From Quillaja saponaria (taxonomy: Eukaryota; Streptophyta; Magnoliopsida; Fabales; Quillajaceae): DNA of 64,000 bases. Of this stretch, positions 1 to 12,802 are shown in pieces. Each line of letters opens with the position of its first letter. The first letter of the stretch is position 1. The notes under the pieces are model-generated. The model saw only the letters and a program-made list of their open reading frames with translations, was not told the origin of the DNA and searched no databases. The stretch covers positions 12,648,001 through 12,712,000 of the forward strand of contig CM055607.1 in assembly GCA_029379385.1 (NCBI GenBank). The letters run 5' to 3'. The translations under genes and the position numbers were made by a program.

Positions 1-557
1 TTTGTAAGAAGTCATTACATGCCTAGTCTTAACCAGTGCAGATGTAAATGAAAGAGGATCTATGAAATTCAACATGGAACTATAATTGTGCAATGCGTAG
101 AGAAGAAACGAATGTTGAAGGAATTTCTCCGTATTGTTTATTTACTAGTCACTAGTCAGTACCTTAGAATCATATTTTTCAAGCTCGTATATACTTGAGC
201 TCCTAGTTCTTGTTGCTTTCAGTGAACTATCCTCAGTACTTTGACGTAAAAGGGGCTACTTTTTTAGGTGAGAGATTTCCATCTTAATATTGAATAATTT
301 TGAATATTTTTCAGTTACCCCAATTCTTAGTTATCCGGAGCCTCTTAAGCTTGGGTGTTTTCTAATTGAGGTCATTACATAATGGTGATTATAGACAATA
401 GAGGGCTTGTTCCCATATATTATTATACATGACATAAGAAGACTAATAATTCCAGAATGGACAACACAAAATAGAAAAGCAATAACAGTTCAGTTCAATA
501 GACAGACAAATAATTAAAACAAATACATTCAAATCATGAATCGAAAACATAGCTTAC

Positions 558-3500
558 CCCTTCCCTTGCAAGCATGTCCAATGATGGGGGATCTATTCCT
601 TTCTGATTAATAACAATGAAATTGCTGTCACTGCTTGAACAAACCTACATATGAATAGACGTAGAGAAGCAATTAAACAAGAAATGTGAGACAGCTACAC
701 TGAATATAAGGAAAACAAAACATTACATACAAATATTACACTAGTGACATGCATGGCAGTCCAAAGATAGAGAAATTCTAGTACCTTATTTTTCAATTCA
801 ATGATTTTCCTAACTTTTTCATCAACCTGAAGCCTTTCAGCTGCAACCATTGCCTCCCTCTGTTCTGCATTTGAGTAGAAAAAGCCTGCATTGATTTCAC
901 TGCAAGAAGCAAACATTAATCTCTTGGTGCTCACAGACTATGTCAAGGATAACTAATGAGCTCGACTTTAATGCAAAACTGTTTAGTCAAAGTAGATCGC
1001 TAAAATTATTAAATAGGCAAATATATAACAACTAAAGTAAACAAGTATGAGGCATCTTAACGTCCTTGTCATCCAAAAGAGATCTATAATATTGATATTC
1101 TCGGATAGTTTAGGATAAACATTAAAAGATAGTAAGCATATCAGGGCTCCATTTGTTTCAACAAAAGTTTTTCCAGGACGACTAGAGATATAGTGTCCAG
1201 ACTCAAGACATCAGAAAACGAAAATATTTTGCATGAGACAATTTTATAAAAAAGTCAGCTAAAACAAACAACACCTAAAGAGAGAAACCATAGAGTCATC
1301 AAAGTGGAAACCAAGGTAAAATCAGCACCAAGTAATACACGCCTGACATCACCAAAAAACCGCTCTAACTTTTTTGCCCATGCTTGTTAGTCAAAAAGTT
1401 TCACTCACACCTACTTCCAAGATATCAACCATTACAACATGAATTTGTATATCCCTGTGTGCATACATTATCTTTTACATAAAGGGAAGAAAAAAGAAAA
1501 GAAAGGGTTAAGAAACACAATCCAAATCAACCTCTGTGCAAGACTATTTTAATCATATTACCATGTAACAGGTAATATTTCACGTTGATTGCTCTAGTTA
1601 CCTTTTCTCGTACTCCAAAGAAACATTACATGTTAGGATATAACAATTCTCTGCACGTCGCTTCATATCAGGGTGTCTAGAACCATGATCAAGGACAAGA
1701 CCCTCAACCTAGAAAAGAACACAAATGAACTGAGCAACTACAAGTTTAAGAAAATTAACTATAGACTTTAGATAAATCTAGAACTTGGGGCATGCAACAT
1801 ACAAGAGAAGAATTCATATTTCAAAAGAAAGGTGATAGCACTCTTGTGAATATGGATTATATTAAACTAATAGAAGTGAAGGGAAAAAAATGGCAACACA
1901 ACCTACTTATGCAAGTTAAAAAAAGCCCCATAAAAGAGTTGCTTTAGTTTGTGTATCTTGTATATAACAGAAAAACCTTTTGTCCAACATATACACTATA
2001 GCAGCTAATATTCAACAGGTGTCAACTCTATGCAACCACATATACAAGAGGTAGCATACATGCAGTGAATTAGGGATACTTCTTTGTAGCCATACTAAAG
2101 CAGTAAGCATCTGCCAAGTGCCACCATTAACTAACATAAGAAGTTTCTACCGTCAAATCTAGTAAGATCTGATGCCTTGTTAGCAACTAATATTTCTAAA
2201 AAGTAAGAATGCAATCAAGAAGTATATGTCTGGTGTGTGTGTTAGTGTGTACCGCTATAGCTATGTATATGTAAATACAAAAAGAGCTACACCCACACAC
2301 AAACATGAGGGAGCTTCTATAAGCCTAACAGTTTTAACGATGAGGAGTACAAAGTTAATCCAGTTTTGCTACTCACTTTAACCTTTTACAATTCATACAT
2401 CAATCCAAATTTAATATCAAAACTCAAAGTAAAGATGATATTAAAGTGTTTTACAATATATACAACCCCGAGGGTTTGATAATGCAACTTAGCACTCCAG
2501 TAACTTTCAATTGTGTATTTATAAACATACCAAACGTGTGTCTACATCAAATTTATGCCGCATGTGCATAATCTCCACCATAAAAAGATCAATAGCTTCC
2601 TCAGGCTTGCGGATACAAAGAACCTGTCATATAAAAAACAACTTACTGTTCACATTGTTGCACAAGGTCTACTATGAAATACAAATTGATTCAAGCAACT
2701 AAATAGATGAAGGAAGTTGGAAATTTTAGATTTGATCATAGTCCACGCTTACCGCATTAACAACGATGTCAGTTAACTGATCTGCTAATGATTCATATAA
2801 CTGTAACAGAAAGGAAAAACATATAAGGGGCATATCGTACCAAACAATTATTTATACTTGTTTTGATCATTTTAGCCACATCCAACAAAGATCAAATGTC
2901 ATAGCCCCTTGAGCAAACAAAAAGAGAAACTTAAAATATACCTTTGTCCTTAGAGTTGTTCTTGCGACCATTTTCAGGATCTCTTTGTCAGGCTCATCAC
3001 CCATCACCACAGAAGTCTTAAATCTTTCAAGAAACTGAAGTGTTGCCTTTTTAGCAATTTCAAAACCATCAACCAAAACACGTGGGTGCATACCTGAAAC
3101 ATGCATAAATGTCATGACAGAAGTTGTGAAATTTATGAAAACACGAAACCGTGTTTCCTAACAAGTATCTGATATAAAAGCATGGAACTTCTACGATGGT
3201 CCCTCCTACAGGGGGGAAGAAAATATGTTTCTAAAATTTCTATTTTAAAGAGTAACTGACAATAGAATACTCCCTAGATTCACTCCAATTTAGCTGGTGC
3301 GTTTATAATACTGAAGAACAACACTTTTGTACATCTATCTCATTCTGATATTAAAGTATGACGTGATTTAGACTCTTCTAAGACCCACTGTAAATTCATA
3401 TTAGTATGGAAAAACAGGATTTCCTACACTCTATAGAGACTGATAGGTCATGCTTTAGCATTCACAGTCCTCATATAAAGCCCCAACACAGCATTCCCAT

Positions 3501-4631
3501 GTACAAGAATTGGAAAAACATATAAACATGGAGAGAGAATCATACAAAACAGAGGCCTAAGCTACCGAACTGCATAGTTTAGAAAAATGATATAAAATCA
3601 GATCACATCTAGATTACTTGTAACAAAAAATAAAGATCATAGCTAGATGTTTTACTTGGCAGATACAAGAGTTTACAAATTTGGTATCACTAACCTTCAT
3701 CTATATAACGTTCAGATTGCTTCATAAGCTCGCCAATAAAAAGCACAGTAGAAGTTGTGCCATCTCCACTTATGTCGTCCTGGGCAACAGCTGTCCTAGC
3801 GATCATGATTGCTGTTGGGTTTTGAATTTGCTGCAGCCGTTTATAAAACATCAATGATCCAGAAGAACATACGAAAGGATTCAAAATTTCAAATTTATGT
3901 TGCATTAAGTGAGAATTATATTTTCAACAACATCATCTTGCAGTTCTCAATAAAAAATCAATTAGCAAGCTAAACAAATAAACTAAGTGGGAAGGCACTT
4001 GAGCATCTTAGAACCATACCACATCATAGAATTTGAAATATGTGTGTGAATCAAAACACTTCCAAAAGCCAATACCTAAAACATCAAACCTGCCCAAGGC
4101 TTAATTTGCTTCAATCACATGAAATGACTTTAAATAACATTGTGATATATCTTAACGGGTCGATACTACCAAACAACATTAGAAACTAAATTTTTGAAAG
4201 ACTTAGCAGAGCTTAAGCCTTTAGCATCATTCATTCAACACTACACGCTACACATACAGCATCATTTCTTTCCATCTAAAACCTCCAAATACTGAAAGAT
4301 CTAAGATTTCTTAAGAGACAAAGAGATAAAAGAACCAACCATCTCTTTCAAGAGTGTGTTCCCATCTTTAGTGAGCTTAATATCACCAGCTCCACCAACA
4401 AGCCTGAATCATAATAAAGAAAATGCGAGAAAGTAAGTGAAAACTAAAAGGGAACGAGAAAATCAGAGAGAAAACCAAAAAAAGGAAGAGTATGTACATC
4501 TTGATGGTTCCTTTGGGACCAAGGTTGGTCTTGAGGACATCCTGCAAGCCCTTGGCGGCATTGATGTTCGTGTGCAGTGCGACCGATTTATTGAGAACCT
4601 CAGCATTTGGATTCAGTACTCGCAATGCCAT
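558..4631 (-). CDS. CCT6: T-complex protein 1 subunit zeta (CCT6), N-terminal exons, 3' part outside window
   Basis: Zeta subunit of the hetero-oligomeric cytosolic chaperonin TRiC/CCT, which folds actin, tubulin and other proteins with ATP. Nine coding exons join in frame (minus strand): 4631-4498, 4403-4340, 3830-3695, 3093-2942, 2800-2753, 2623-2531, 1708-1602, 899-785 and 644-558, all with GT-AG introns. They give 936 nt, or 312 residues of a protein that is usually about 535. The protein starts [16 protein letters not shown]. The ATP-site motifs of group II chaperonins are visible: NLGPKG at residues 36-41 and GDGTTS at 88-93. The [14 protein letters not shown] apical segment (exons 7-8) is typical of zeta subunits. 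The frame is open throughout, so the gene looks functional. The intron after exon 9 runs off the left edge; I see no further exon in 1-540. The subunit assignment is firm from sequence similarity I recognise. Confidence 0.95.
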
Positions 4632-4747
4632 GTGTTCTCCACAACCAAACAGACGGAGACAGAAACTAGTGTTGAAGAGCGAAGCGACGAAGGGAAACTT
4701 TGAGAGAAGGAAGTGTGGGTTTTAGGGCTTTCTGGAATTTAACCGAC

Positions 4748-4757
4748 TATATATATA
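4748..4757 (-). promoter_or_regulatory. TATA-box candidate of CCT6
   Basis: A ten-base alternating TA run lies about 117 bp upstream of the CCT6 start codon on the minus strand. It fits a TATA box with a 5' UTR of roughly 80-90 bases. Position and composition are the only evidence; the surrounding DNA is AT-rich. Confidence 0.5.
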
Positions 4758-4759
4758 CC

Positions 4760-6142
4760 TTGACATACATCCCTCCAGAACATTAGGCAACATGTTCGCT
4801 TGTATTTCAAAACGCTGTGTCGTATAATCTCTTTTTCAAGAGGACTCTCACACTACTTTGTACTTTCTTTTTTTCTTTTGTATAAAAATATGTAATAGGT
4901 AATCCATTTTTTGTTAAAGTTTCATTTTCTATTTACAATTTTGAAATACTATTGAAGACAGAATTATAAAATAAAAAATACAGAAATGTCTTAATTATTT
5001 TTTTTTCGCCCTATAGTTTACCATAATTTTAGTATATAACTTATATTTCTTTTTCAATCAAGTTTATTCTTTTTCTTTTCTGGGAAGGTTCATGGGCTTT
5101 TGACTACAGGGGTAGCCCACCCCTTTCTCCAAGTTTTTCTACTATCTAATTTGATGCAATATTTTCTTCGATGAAATATTAAAATTTAGGTGTTATTTAT
5201 TTACAAAATTATTTGACACGTGATAATTTTAAAGTTATCAAGCAGCACTAGATAAGTTTTGGTTATAAACTAGATTACTAAAATTATATTAAAACTTTAT
5301 ACAAGTGCATACATAACAAATCTATATATATATAAGTCTGAACACTTTTATGATGTTTTATGTCTTTAATTGAATTTTTAACTATTAATTTTCTTACCAT
5401 ATTCTATATTTATAATTTCTTCATCTTTTAAGTTAGAGGGTATTTTAGTAAATTTAGTCAAATTAAAAAAAAACTAATTTAAAAAAAATCCCTTTCAATA
5501 ACTTCTTAATTCTTATCTATTTTTAAGTTTTATCTACACTTAATTAAAATTAAGAATAATTAACTAATTAGAACCTATTCATTCACAATAATTTCTTCAA
5601 ATATTTACTTTTTAATTAAAACAACTAATATGTAATTACCTAAAAAAAATAAAAATTGAACATGTGTGATGAGGGTAGTATACTAAAATTCATGACTACA
5701 TGAGAGTTTTTAATTGTTATTTAATGATTATTAAATTTAAGTTATTATATTTTATTATGATTTATTTTTTTTGCAAATTAATAATAATGTAACTTTTCTT
5801 CTTCAAAAACTTTTTGATTTCTTACCTTTTCTCATATATTAATTATATAATTAATAAGTACTTAATATAAATTAACAGGCCGTTAATTATATAAAAAAAT
5901 AATTTAATTTTATTATTATTAAAAATCTTTGAAACTTTTTTCCCATTCATCTTTCTAATTTTTCTTAATTATTCTCCATTTCTTGAATTTTAACTCCTAT
6001 AAATAGATAGTGTAGGAGGAAATGGAATAACCTAACCGCCACCATCACAACCACTACCAGTCTACCACTCCAATAACACTACACTTGAACTCCCCCATAT
6101 TTTTCACTACTAATATTCTTCTCCTTTGAATTTTTCTTCACC
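4760..6142. other. AT-rich intergenic spacer, no gene seen
   Basis: Very AT-rich DNA upstream of CCT6 without a credible ORF or a repeat that I can name. It ends at the target-site duplication of the SINE. Confidence 0.6.
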
Positions 6143-6160
6143 TTCCATTGTGTCATAATT

Positions 6161-6337
6161 GAGGGCGAGCATTGGCGCAACAGTAAAGTTGTTCCTTTGG
6201 TGACCTGTAGGTCACGGGTTCGAGGCGTGGAAAACAACCTCTTTGCAAAAATGTAAGGGAAAGGCTGCATACATGTGCGCCCACCCTCCCCCTACCCCGC
6301 AATAGCCGGGGAGCACTCTGTGCACCGGGTGAGCCCT
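6161..6337 (+). mobile_element. Au-like tRNA-derived SINE with 18-bp target site duplication
   Basis: The 177-bp sequence has the layout of the plant Au SINE family. A tRNA-like head carries an A box (TGGCGCAACAGTAA) and a B box (GGTTCGAGGC). It is followed by the family's conserved body (GGAAAACAACCTCTTTGCA, AAGGCTGCATACATG) and a tail near GTGCACCGGGTGAGCCC. It is flanked by an identical 18-bp direct repeat, TTCCATTGTGTCATAATT, at 6143-6160 and 6338-6355, which is a LINE-style insertion footprint. SINEs are transcribed by RNA polymerase III and mobilised by a partner LINE. The intact duplication suggests a fairly young copy. Assignment to Au rests on remembered consensus features. Confidence 0.88.
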
Positions 6338-6355
6338 TTCCATTGTGTCATAATT

Positions 6356-6964
6356 ATTTTCATAGGATATAAAATCTGCATTGTACCATCTTCATCCGCA
6401 TACATGTTCATACACTTTTCTCTCTTCCAACTCTTCTTGTTATTTTAATTTTTGAGGCTAACTGGGTACACCGTACACATTAATTCTGTTCCATGTATCC
6501 CTAGTATGTTAGAAGTGAGTCCTACATATAGGAGCCCTTTTCATATTAAGGATGGCAGTAGGCAGCGCAAAATGCTCCACATATATTAGCCATGTCCTGT
6601 TTTTCGTTTTTTTAATAAAAAAATACAAATAATATTTATTTATTTCATAAATATGTGTTATTATTTTATTTTTAAATTAAAAATAGTTTTTTATTACTAT
6701 AATGTAAGAATGAGTAATAATATTTGTTCATAATTAAAATATTTTAACTTATATTTTTTTACAATAATATTAATAATCAAAACTTTGCAGTGTAAGGCGC
6801 GTTTGAACTCAATGGTCACAATATTAGGGGTTTAAGCCTATAAGAAAATACTTGTTGGAAAGGCAATCATAAATTTTAAACAAGATTAGGCTCACACTCA
6901 AATAGGGATACTCGTAGAAAATGAAAAAGAAATTTTTTGAGAGCTTATAAGCTACTGAAATAGT
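6356..6964. other. AT-rich spacer
   Basis: No gene. Around 6795-6900 a short moderately conserved stretch (near GGGGTTTAAGCCTATAAG) looks like the decayed tRNA-like pieces seen elsewhere in the window, but it is too degraded to classify. Confidence 0.4.
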
Positions 6965-7205
6965 TAAGGGTAGTATCATTCTTGTAAAGTATAAATGATA
7001 ATACAAACTTATCCACACAAAAAAAAAAAAAAAAAAAAAACCTTCAATCATTCTATAAAGGTGTGTTTTGAATAATTGTTTGCAAAATTAAGGGAAGTAT
7101 CATTCTTGTAAAGTATGAATGATAATACAAACTTATCCACAGAAAAAAGAAAGACTTCAATCATTCTATAAAGGTGTGTTTTGAAGAATTATTTTCAACT
7201 AGATG
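6965..7205 (+). repeat. Imperfect tandem duplication, unit about 120 bp, with A-tract
   Basis: Two adjacent copies, about 6965-7088 and 7089-7205, share long matching blocks such as AGTATCATTCTTGTAAAGTA, AATACAAACTTATCCACA and AATCATTCTATAAAGGTGTG. Copy one has a 22-base A tract (7019-7040) where copy two has a shorter, interrupted A-rich run. This is a simple local duplication with no coding content. Confidence 0.85.
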
Positions 7206-7320
7206 AGTGAAATTTTTTTTTGTGCATTGAGAGTACTTGAACTCGGTTCTATGAAATAAGAAAATAGATACCAACCGCTTGAGTTAAACTCTCAGTGATG
7301 CAATGTTTTTTATAGTGTAT
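7206..7320 (-). repeat. tRNA-like relic (possible SINE remnant)
   Basis: Read on the minus strand, a stretch resembling a tRNA A box (TAACTCAAGCGGTTGG) is followed at about the right distance by a B-box-like GAGTTCAAGTACTC. No cloverleaf closes and no anticodon stem is clear, so it is not an active tRNA gene. Confidence 0.3.
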
Positions 7321-10300
7321 AGCTATTATACTATATTTTAATTTCTTTAAAGAAAAAAAGAAAAATTGTAACAAAATAAAAAACAGGGATGGATGGCAAA
7401 TTGACCTATTGCTCATTTGCCTTGACAGTCATCCCAATTTAGTTAACAGGGCTAAAAGACAGACTAGTCTTTGGTCCATAGCAGCAGAGGGTGGCTTTTG
7501 AACTCGGCCATTCGCCCACTACAATTCGGATTTCGGAGCATACGCTTCTAAATGATTCTTTGCATTGCATCACTTGTACTAGATGTCACCCTCAATTCTC
7601 TGCCTGCAATTTCCAAGTCCATTCTCCAGTACAATGAGAAAATCGTCCAATTCTTTAGATAAAGTCAAAAAAGTAGACTGCTCAGTGCTCTCACTCATAT
7701 TCTATTCGAAGCACCTATCCTCTTCCTGTTAAGACAAGGTTATTCCTTCATCCATATTGCAAATACAAACTTGTATGTCACACATACTGCATATTTTCAT
7801 TTTACTGAAATTTCATATGCTATTTTATATTCTCTGCTTGTAGTTGACAAAAGCTCTTAACCTACTGAATAGTACTGTGATTGAAATATTTGACAAGTAT
7901 AGAGGAATTTAATTTAGGGAACTGCCACTTTCTCATTGCAATCTATTATACAGAAATGATATTATCTAAAACTACAATCGTAAATTTCATGGGAATTCCT
8001 CAAATGTGCAGATTTTTCCATATAGGTACAGTTCAAATTTATTCTGTATTGGGTTACAACTTTTGAAAAGTTATAGGGTAGAGAGTGCATGGTCCAATAA
8101 TGTTAAAGAGCTATAATAGACAATGCTAAATCAGTAAACCCCTTCATCCATGGGGATCAAAGATGTACGGGAGAAAAAGGAAAAGGGGTCCAAGAACAAA
8201 AAGCAAAGGCATTTCTAAAATTTACCCAAGATTTTGATGATTTTATAACATATCAATGATGCACATTGAACAAACGTTAACGGCGTGCTCAGTGAAAGTT
8301 TTAGTATAGATGGTACTTAAGTTGTCCTCGTGAGAAAATAAAATTTGAGAGATGGTCAAAATGGCATCCCTCTAAATGAATTGCCATTAACTTCTCTAGA
8401 TTTCTCATCAATATGTATGGATGAAGTTGGTCAAAAAGGAGGAGAAAAAAGAAGGGAATATGTTAAAAGAATAAAGATGACAACCCCCATTTGCAGATCC
8501 ATGAGCCTTGACACTTGACAGCCTCATGCGGATTTGAGTTGAGGATGGGAAGAATCTTATTAACCTTTTCTGACGGGAAACTTGTGATCCATTATTTTGG
8601 TTTCCGCCTTAAGATCTAGAGATTATGAATTGATTGAGATATTAAGATGCTAAGTTCCTTTGATTATGAAATTTTTTGAAATTATAGGTGATACTATGAG
8701 GTGTGAGGTTTGGCATAATATCTTCTGAGTGGGACCTACTGCAGATTGCAATCTTTCAAGATCAGGATTGGTCTACACTGAATGGGTTGTTTTTCGTCCA
8801 AATGAACATAATACAGTGATTGAACTTTACCATGACTTACCATATTTGTGTTGCTTGAATTAGATTGAAGCATTACTTTGGGTTAAGTTACTAGCTGCTA
8901 CCCGATAAAGAGTTGTAGAATCCAGCACCCTGTTTTCAACAAAAATTGGACGGTTCCCATCTTAAAAAAATAATTTTGTATCATACAGAATAAACACAAG
9001 TGCATCAATAAGTTGAAGATCCAATGAACTTCTCCTTTTTATGACCAGAATTCATGAAAGATACAGCAGAGAAGCTGATTCTTTGCATTAGCAGCTTTGT
9101 CCGTAGCTGTTCTTGATTCTTTTGAAATTTTTTTACTATTTTAGGAAACAGGAGAAATGAGAATAGAAGGAAATTTGGACCATCAATGTTTTATTCCTTA
9201 ACACATAAAGCCTACATTTCCAGTATCAAGGAAATTAAATGACATTATTAACTATACAAGACTGGGTTGATCAATCTTTAGTTGTCATTGTTACTTGTTT
9301 TGGGTTACAAGAGGTTTGCAATATGGTAGAAGACTATGGACACAGACACCCATGAATGAATAGATGTAGTCTGCAACTTTATCATAGTTCTTGTGCTACT
9401 ATAAGCACAAATGATGGTCTACATTGTCGATTTCACTGTCACCAAGACATCAATTAGACACAAAGCTAACCTTCTTGAAATTGGATTCCTGATTGTGTTA
9501 GTATTATGATATCTTATCCTTAATGGAGAATGGTTAGCAAACTCCAACCAACCTTAGGAAACTGATACAGAATATGCCTGAAAAAGATTTTAAAACGAGA
9601 ATGACCACATTTGAAGCAAAGTGAATTGTCAATTGAAATAAGTTTAAAATGATCCAATTTATATTTTTTGCAGCATTACATTTTTTATGTCATTATCTCT
9701 GCATCTGGCTATTTGGCATAGTCAAAACATTGGTCACTATGCACCAAATGCAGAAAAGCTCATCAGAAGTTGCAGCCACCTGTGAAAATACACTTCTGAC
9801 AGGTAAGAAATCTGGGGACCAATCTTAAGATCTTTCTTCCTTTGGTCCTGAGACAATACGTATAATAGACTTTCACAGAAAACTCCTTGTGATTTTACTT
9901 TTTTAGTTTATTTTTTGTTCCTTTTATTTGTTTAGTGGCAGGTTCATGGTGAATCTCTACTTTAAGGAAAACATAATTGCAGTAACCATTACCAGCAGAA
10001 TCTTTGTCATTAATAATTAAACTGGATTGCTGCTAATCCATTTTCTTTACTTGCCTTAAAATGTATGGTTTAGGTTTGCATTTATAACATAATTTTTTAC
10101 TTGCTACAGTTAGAAAGAAGTTGATATTTCTAAATATAAATAAGTCCATAACCCCTTTTCTTTGGACGGAAAAGAAGGTTTGAAAGATGGATGAAATGTG
10201 AAGATTCTCAAGCAAGTACAAAGAATAAAATCCAGTATGACAACTCAATTCTAATCTTTAGTTTCCTTTTTTTTTCTTTCTTTCTCTTGGGAAATATATT

Positions 10301-11640
10301 CTGCAGGATGGTCATATGCTTTCAAGTTCTGTGATCAGAAAATGGTTGTAAATCAAAATTTAACTCTCTATATATTGTAGCTTCTAAGATCTTCTATAAA
10401 CTAAGAGATCAAGATGGATAACCTCTATCCAATAAAGCAAATTGAACATTGGACAAATGGTCTTGCTTTTAATATTCATTGACTCATATATCTTATTTGG
10501 TTGGAGCTACAATTGTTGATCTCCTACATAAAGATTAGGAGCTAAGGAATTATATAGTTTTCTAATTTATTTTCTTACAAGGGTAGCCTAAAGAAGAAAA
10601 GAAGGAGAAAGGATAATGGAATGATAAGATCACAAAGTTAAAAAGAAAACGAAGAGAATGGGACATTTGAAGAATAAAGTTAACTGTCCATTTGCATGCA
10701 TGTACTTGGAATTAGGAGGAATATCCTTTCTTGAATCAGTTATCCATTGAGCTCAATAGCAAATGTGTTTAGAATCTTTGGATATAAAGATGAGAAATAA
10801 TTATTCTTCTAATCTGACATAAAACACTAGAAGCTTCACAACCGAAACCTGAAATCCTTCATATCCAATGAAATTCACAAACTTTGAACAGGGGACACTT
10901 TCCCTATATTGGGTGTTGAAAAAGCATAAAGGCTTAGTCTGAAGGTGGGGATGGCTTTCCTATCTAAAGAACAATTCAAGATATAAGAATTGTATAACAT
11001 ATTTCCTGCCTCTTTTGATCTATCTGCAAATGACCAGTCTCCTGTGATTGACAACAACATAGGTCTGGGGAAATTTAATTTTGGTATTTATCATTAAGAA
11101 GAAAAATGTCAAAAGAGTCTTTCAGGAAGAATAATCTGAGCGTCATTCTATTGCTATCTGTCCTGTTTTATTCTTTTACATATACATGGATAGCTTAATT
11201 CCTAAGACATAAATATGGACTAATTTGGTAGAGTCATCCCTATTTACATTGAAACATTATGATCACAGTCAACCCAGCTAATTGGCTAATTGGGGTGCAA
11301 GTTGTTAGCAAGCTTACTACTATGTGACACGGGTAGAGCTGGTGAATGGTGATGATCTCCATCTGATGAAGTTAAGATTTCTTGAGAAAGTTCACCCAAT
11401 TTGATCAGATTCTGCAACTCAATTCCACATTGCATTTTTGCTTGCATGTCAAGGATATGGTCAAACTATTGTCGGCTTCAACTTTTTATCTAAGAAAAGG
11501 AGAACACCATAGCATTCTCTGTTGCAAAAGACTACTTTAATTTAATGGGTAAAGATATTGAGATTTTCCATCCTAATTCTAGAATCTACATGACGGCTTA
11601 AGGTCAACTTGATGGTCCACTTGTCATAAATTGGAGAAGG
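7321..11640. other. Long intergenic region, no gene supported
   Basis: About 4.3 kb between the tRNA-like relic and the carboxylesterase. Only short ORFs without recognisable motifs occur, on both strands. A slightly more GC-balanced stretch (about 7400-7780) could be transcribed, but nothing in the sequence demonstrates it. I see no transposon ends. Confidence 0.5.
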
Positions 11641-11698
11641 GGAAGCTTCCTTGCTTCCATCACTAAACGTTTCTCAGTGGTCTGATTTTTTCATTTTC

Positions 11699-11706
11699 TA
11701 TAAAAG
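11699..11706 (+). promoter_or_regulatory. TATA box of the carboxylesterase gene
   Basis: TATAAAAG lies 75 bp upstream of the ATG at 11774. Transcription would therefore start near 11730. This rules out the more upstream in-frame ATG at 11651, which lies before the TATA box. Confidence 0.7.
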
Positions 11707-11773
11707 GAGCCTTCATGGCTATCTGCTGAACATCACAAAGACCATTCCATTTCTTTCCAGTAGAATCAAAAGA

Positions 11774-12802
11774 ATGGCTGCCATTTCACTCAACCTAAGT
11801 CCTAACCAACGTACTGGCCTCTGTACTCACCAGCAGCATGGAGTTATCATTGAAGAAATTGAAGGACTCCTTAGAGTTTACAAAGATGGAAACGTTGAAA
11901 GGCCATCAATTATGCCTAATGTTTCCTGCACTACAGTACTGGAGCGTGGAGTGACAGCAAAAGATGCCATAATCAACAAAGACACTAACTTATGGGGACG
12001 TATATACTCCCCAAGCTGTTCTGGAAAGCTTCCTTTGCTTGTTTATTTCCATGGAGGTGGATTCTGTGTTGGCTCTGCTGCATGGAGTTGTTATCATGAA
12101 TTCCTGGCCAATCTTGCTTCTAAAGCAAACTGTGTCATCATCTCGATAAATTACCATTTATCTCCTGAAAGCCGTCTTCCTGCAGCATATGATGATGGTT
12201 TTAACACTCTGATGTGGTTGAAACAAGAAGCACAAAATGGATCTAGTGGACAAAAATGGTGGTTGAGGCATTGCAACCTGTCTTGTCTATTCCTTGCTGG
12301 TGACAGTGCGGGGGCTAACATAGCTTACAATGTGGCGACACGACTGGGATCAAGCAGCAGCTCATTGATAAATCCGTTATCTCTCAAGGGTGCTATCTTG
12401 ATTCAACCTTTCTTTGGAGGAGAGACGCGGACCATCTCTGAAAAGAATTCTAATCAGCCAGCCAATTCAGCACTAACTTTGTCAGCTTCTGATACATATT
12501 GGCGCTTATCCCTTCCTCCGGGTGCAACACGTGACCACGCATACTGTAACCCTCTAGCATGTGGCATGGGAAAATTGTGCAATTTAAGGCTTCCAAGCAT
12601 CATGGTATGTGTGTCAGAGATGGATATATTGAAAGACGGGAACTTGGAATTCTGTGCCATGTTGTCTAAAGCTGGAAAAAGTGTGGAAACTGTGATGTAC
12701 AAAGGCGTAGGCCATGCATTCCAAGTTCTGCATAATTCTCAGCTTTCCCAACCTCGTACCCAAGAAATGATGTCTCACATCAGAGCCTTCCTGAACCAAT
12801 AA
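11774..12802 (+). CDS. Plant class-I carboxylesterase (CXE6/CXE17-like), intronless
   Basis: An alpha/beta hydrolase of the plant CXE (GID1-like, HSL) family, 342 residues, which is normal for the family (310-350). The oxyanion-hole motif HGGG is at residues 93-96, within [12 protein letters not shown]. The nucleophile is Ser178 in GDSAG (176-180). The rest of the catalytic triad is Asp284 (SEMDILKDGN) and His314 (GVGHAF). All three residues are present and His is not replaced, so this is an esterase and not a gibberellin receptor of the GID1 type. There is no signal peptide, which points to the cytosol. The open frame extends upstream to 11651, but the TATA box at 11699 makes the ATG at 11774 (MAAISLNLSPNQ) the better start. 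The substrate is unknown; relatives hydrolyse small acetate or other esters, and some are linked to pathogen or hypersensitive responses. A decayed relative lies 3 kb downstream in the same orientation. Confidence 0.93.
   Translation: MAAISLNLSPNQRTGLCTHQQHGVIIEEIEGLLRVYKDGNVERPSIMPNVSCTTVLERGVTAKDAIINKDTNLWGRIYSPSCSGKLPLLVYFHGGGFCVGSAAWSCYHEFLANLASKANCVIISINYHLSPESRLPAAYDDGFNTLMWLKQEAQNGSSGQKWWLRHCNLSCLFLAGDSAGANIAYNVATRLGSSSSSLINPLSLKGAILIQPFFGGETRTISEKNSNQPANSALTLSASDTYWRLSLPPGATRDHAYCNPLACGMGKLCNLRLPSIMVCVSEMDILKDGNLEFCAMLSKAGKSVETVMYKGVGHAFQVLHNSQLSQPRTQEMMSHIRAFLNQ

Noticed and set aside
4437..4725. Plus-strand ORFs over CCT6 exon 1
   Set aside because: Antisense shadows of the conserved CCT6 coding exon.
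6161..6240. Functional tRNA gene
   Set aside because: The B box and A box belong to a SINE with its own body, tail and target duplication; no cloverleaf forms.
11651..11773. N-terminal extension of the carboxylesterase reading frame
   Set aside because: It begins before the TATA box at 11699 and has no resemblance to the family; the ATG at 11774 is the natural start.
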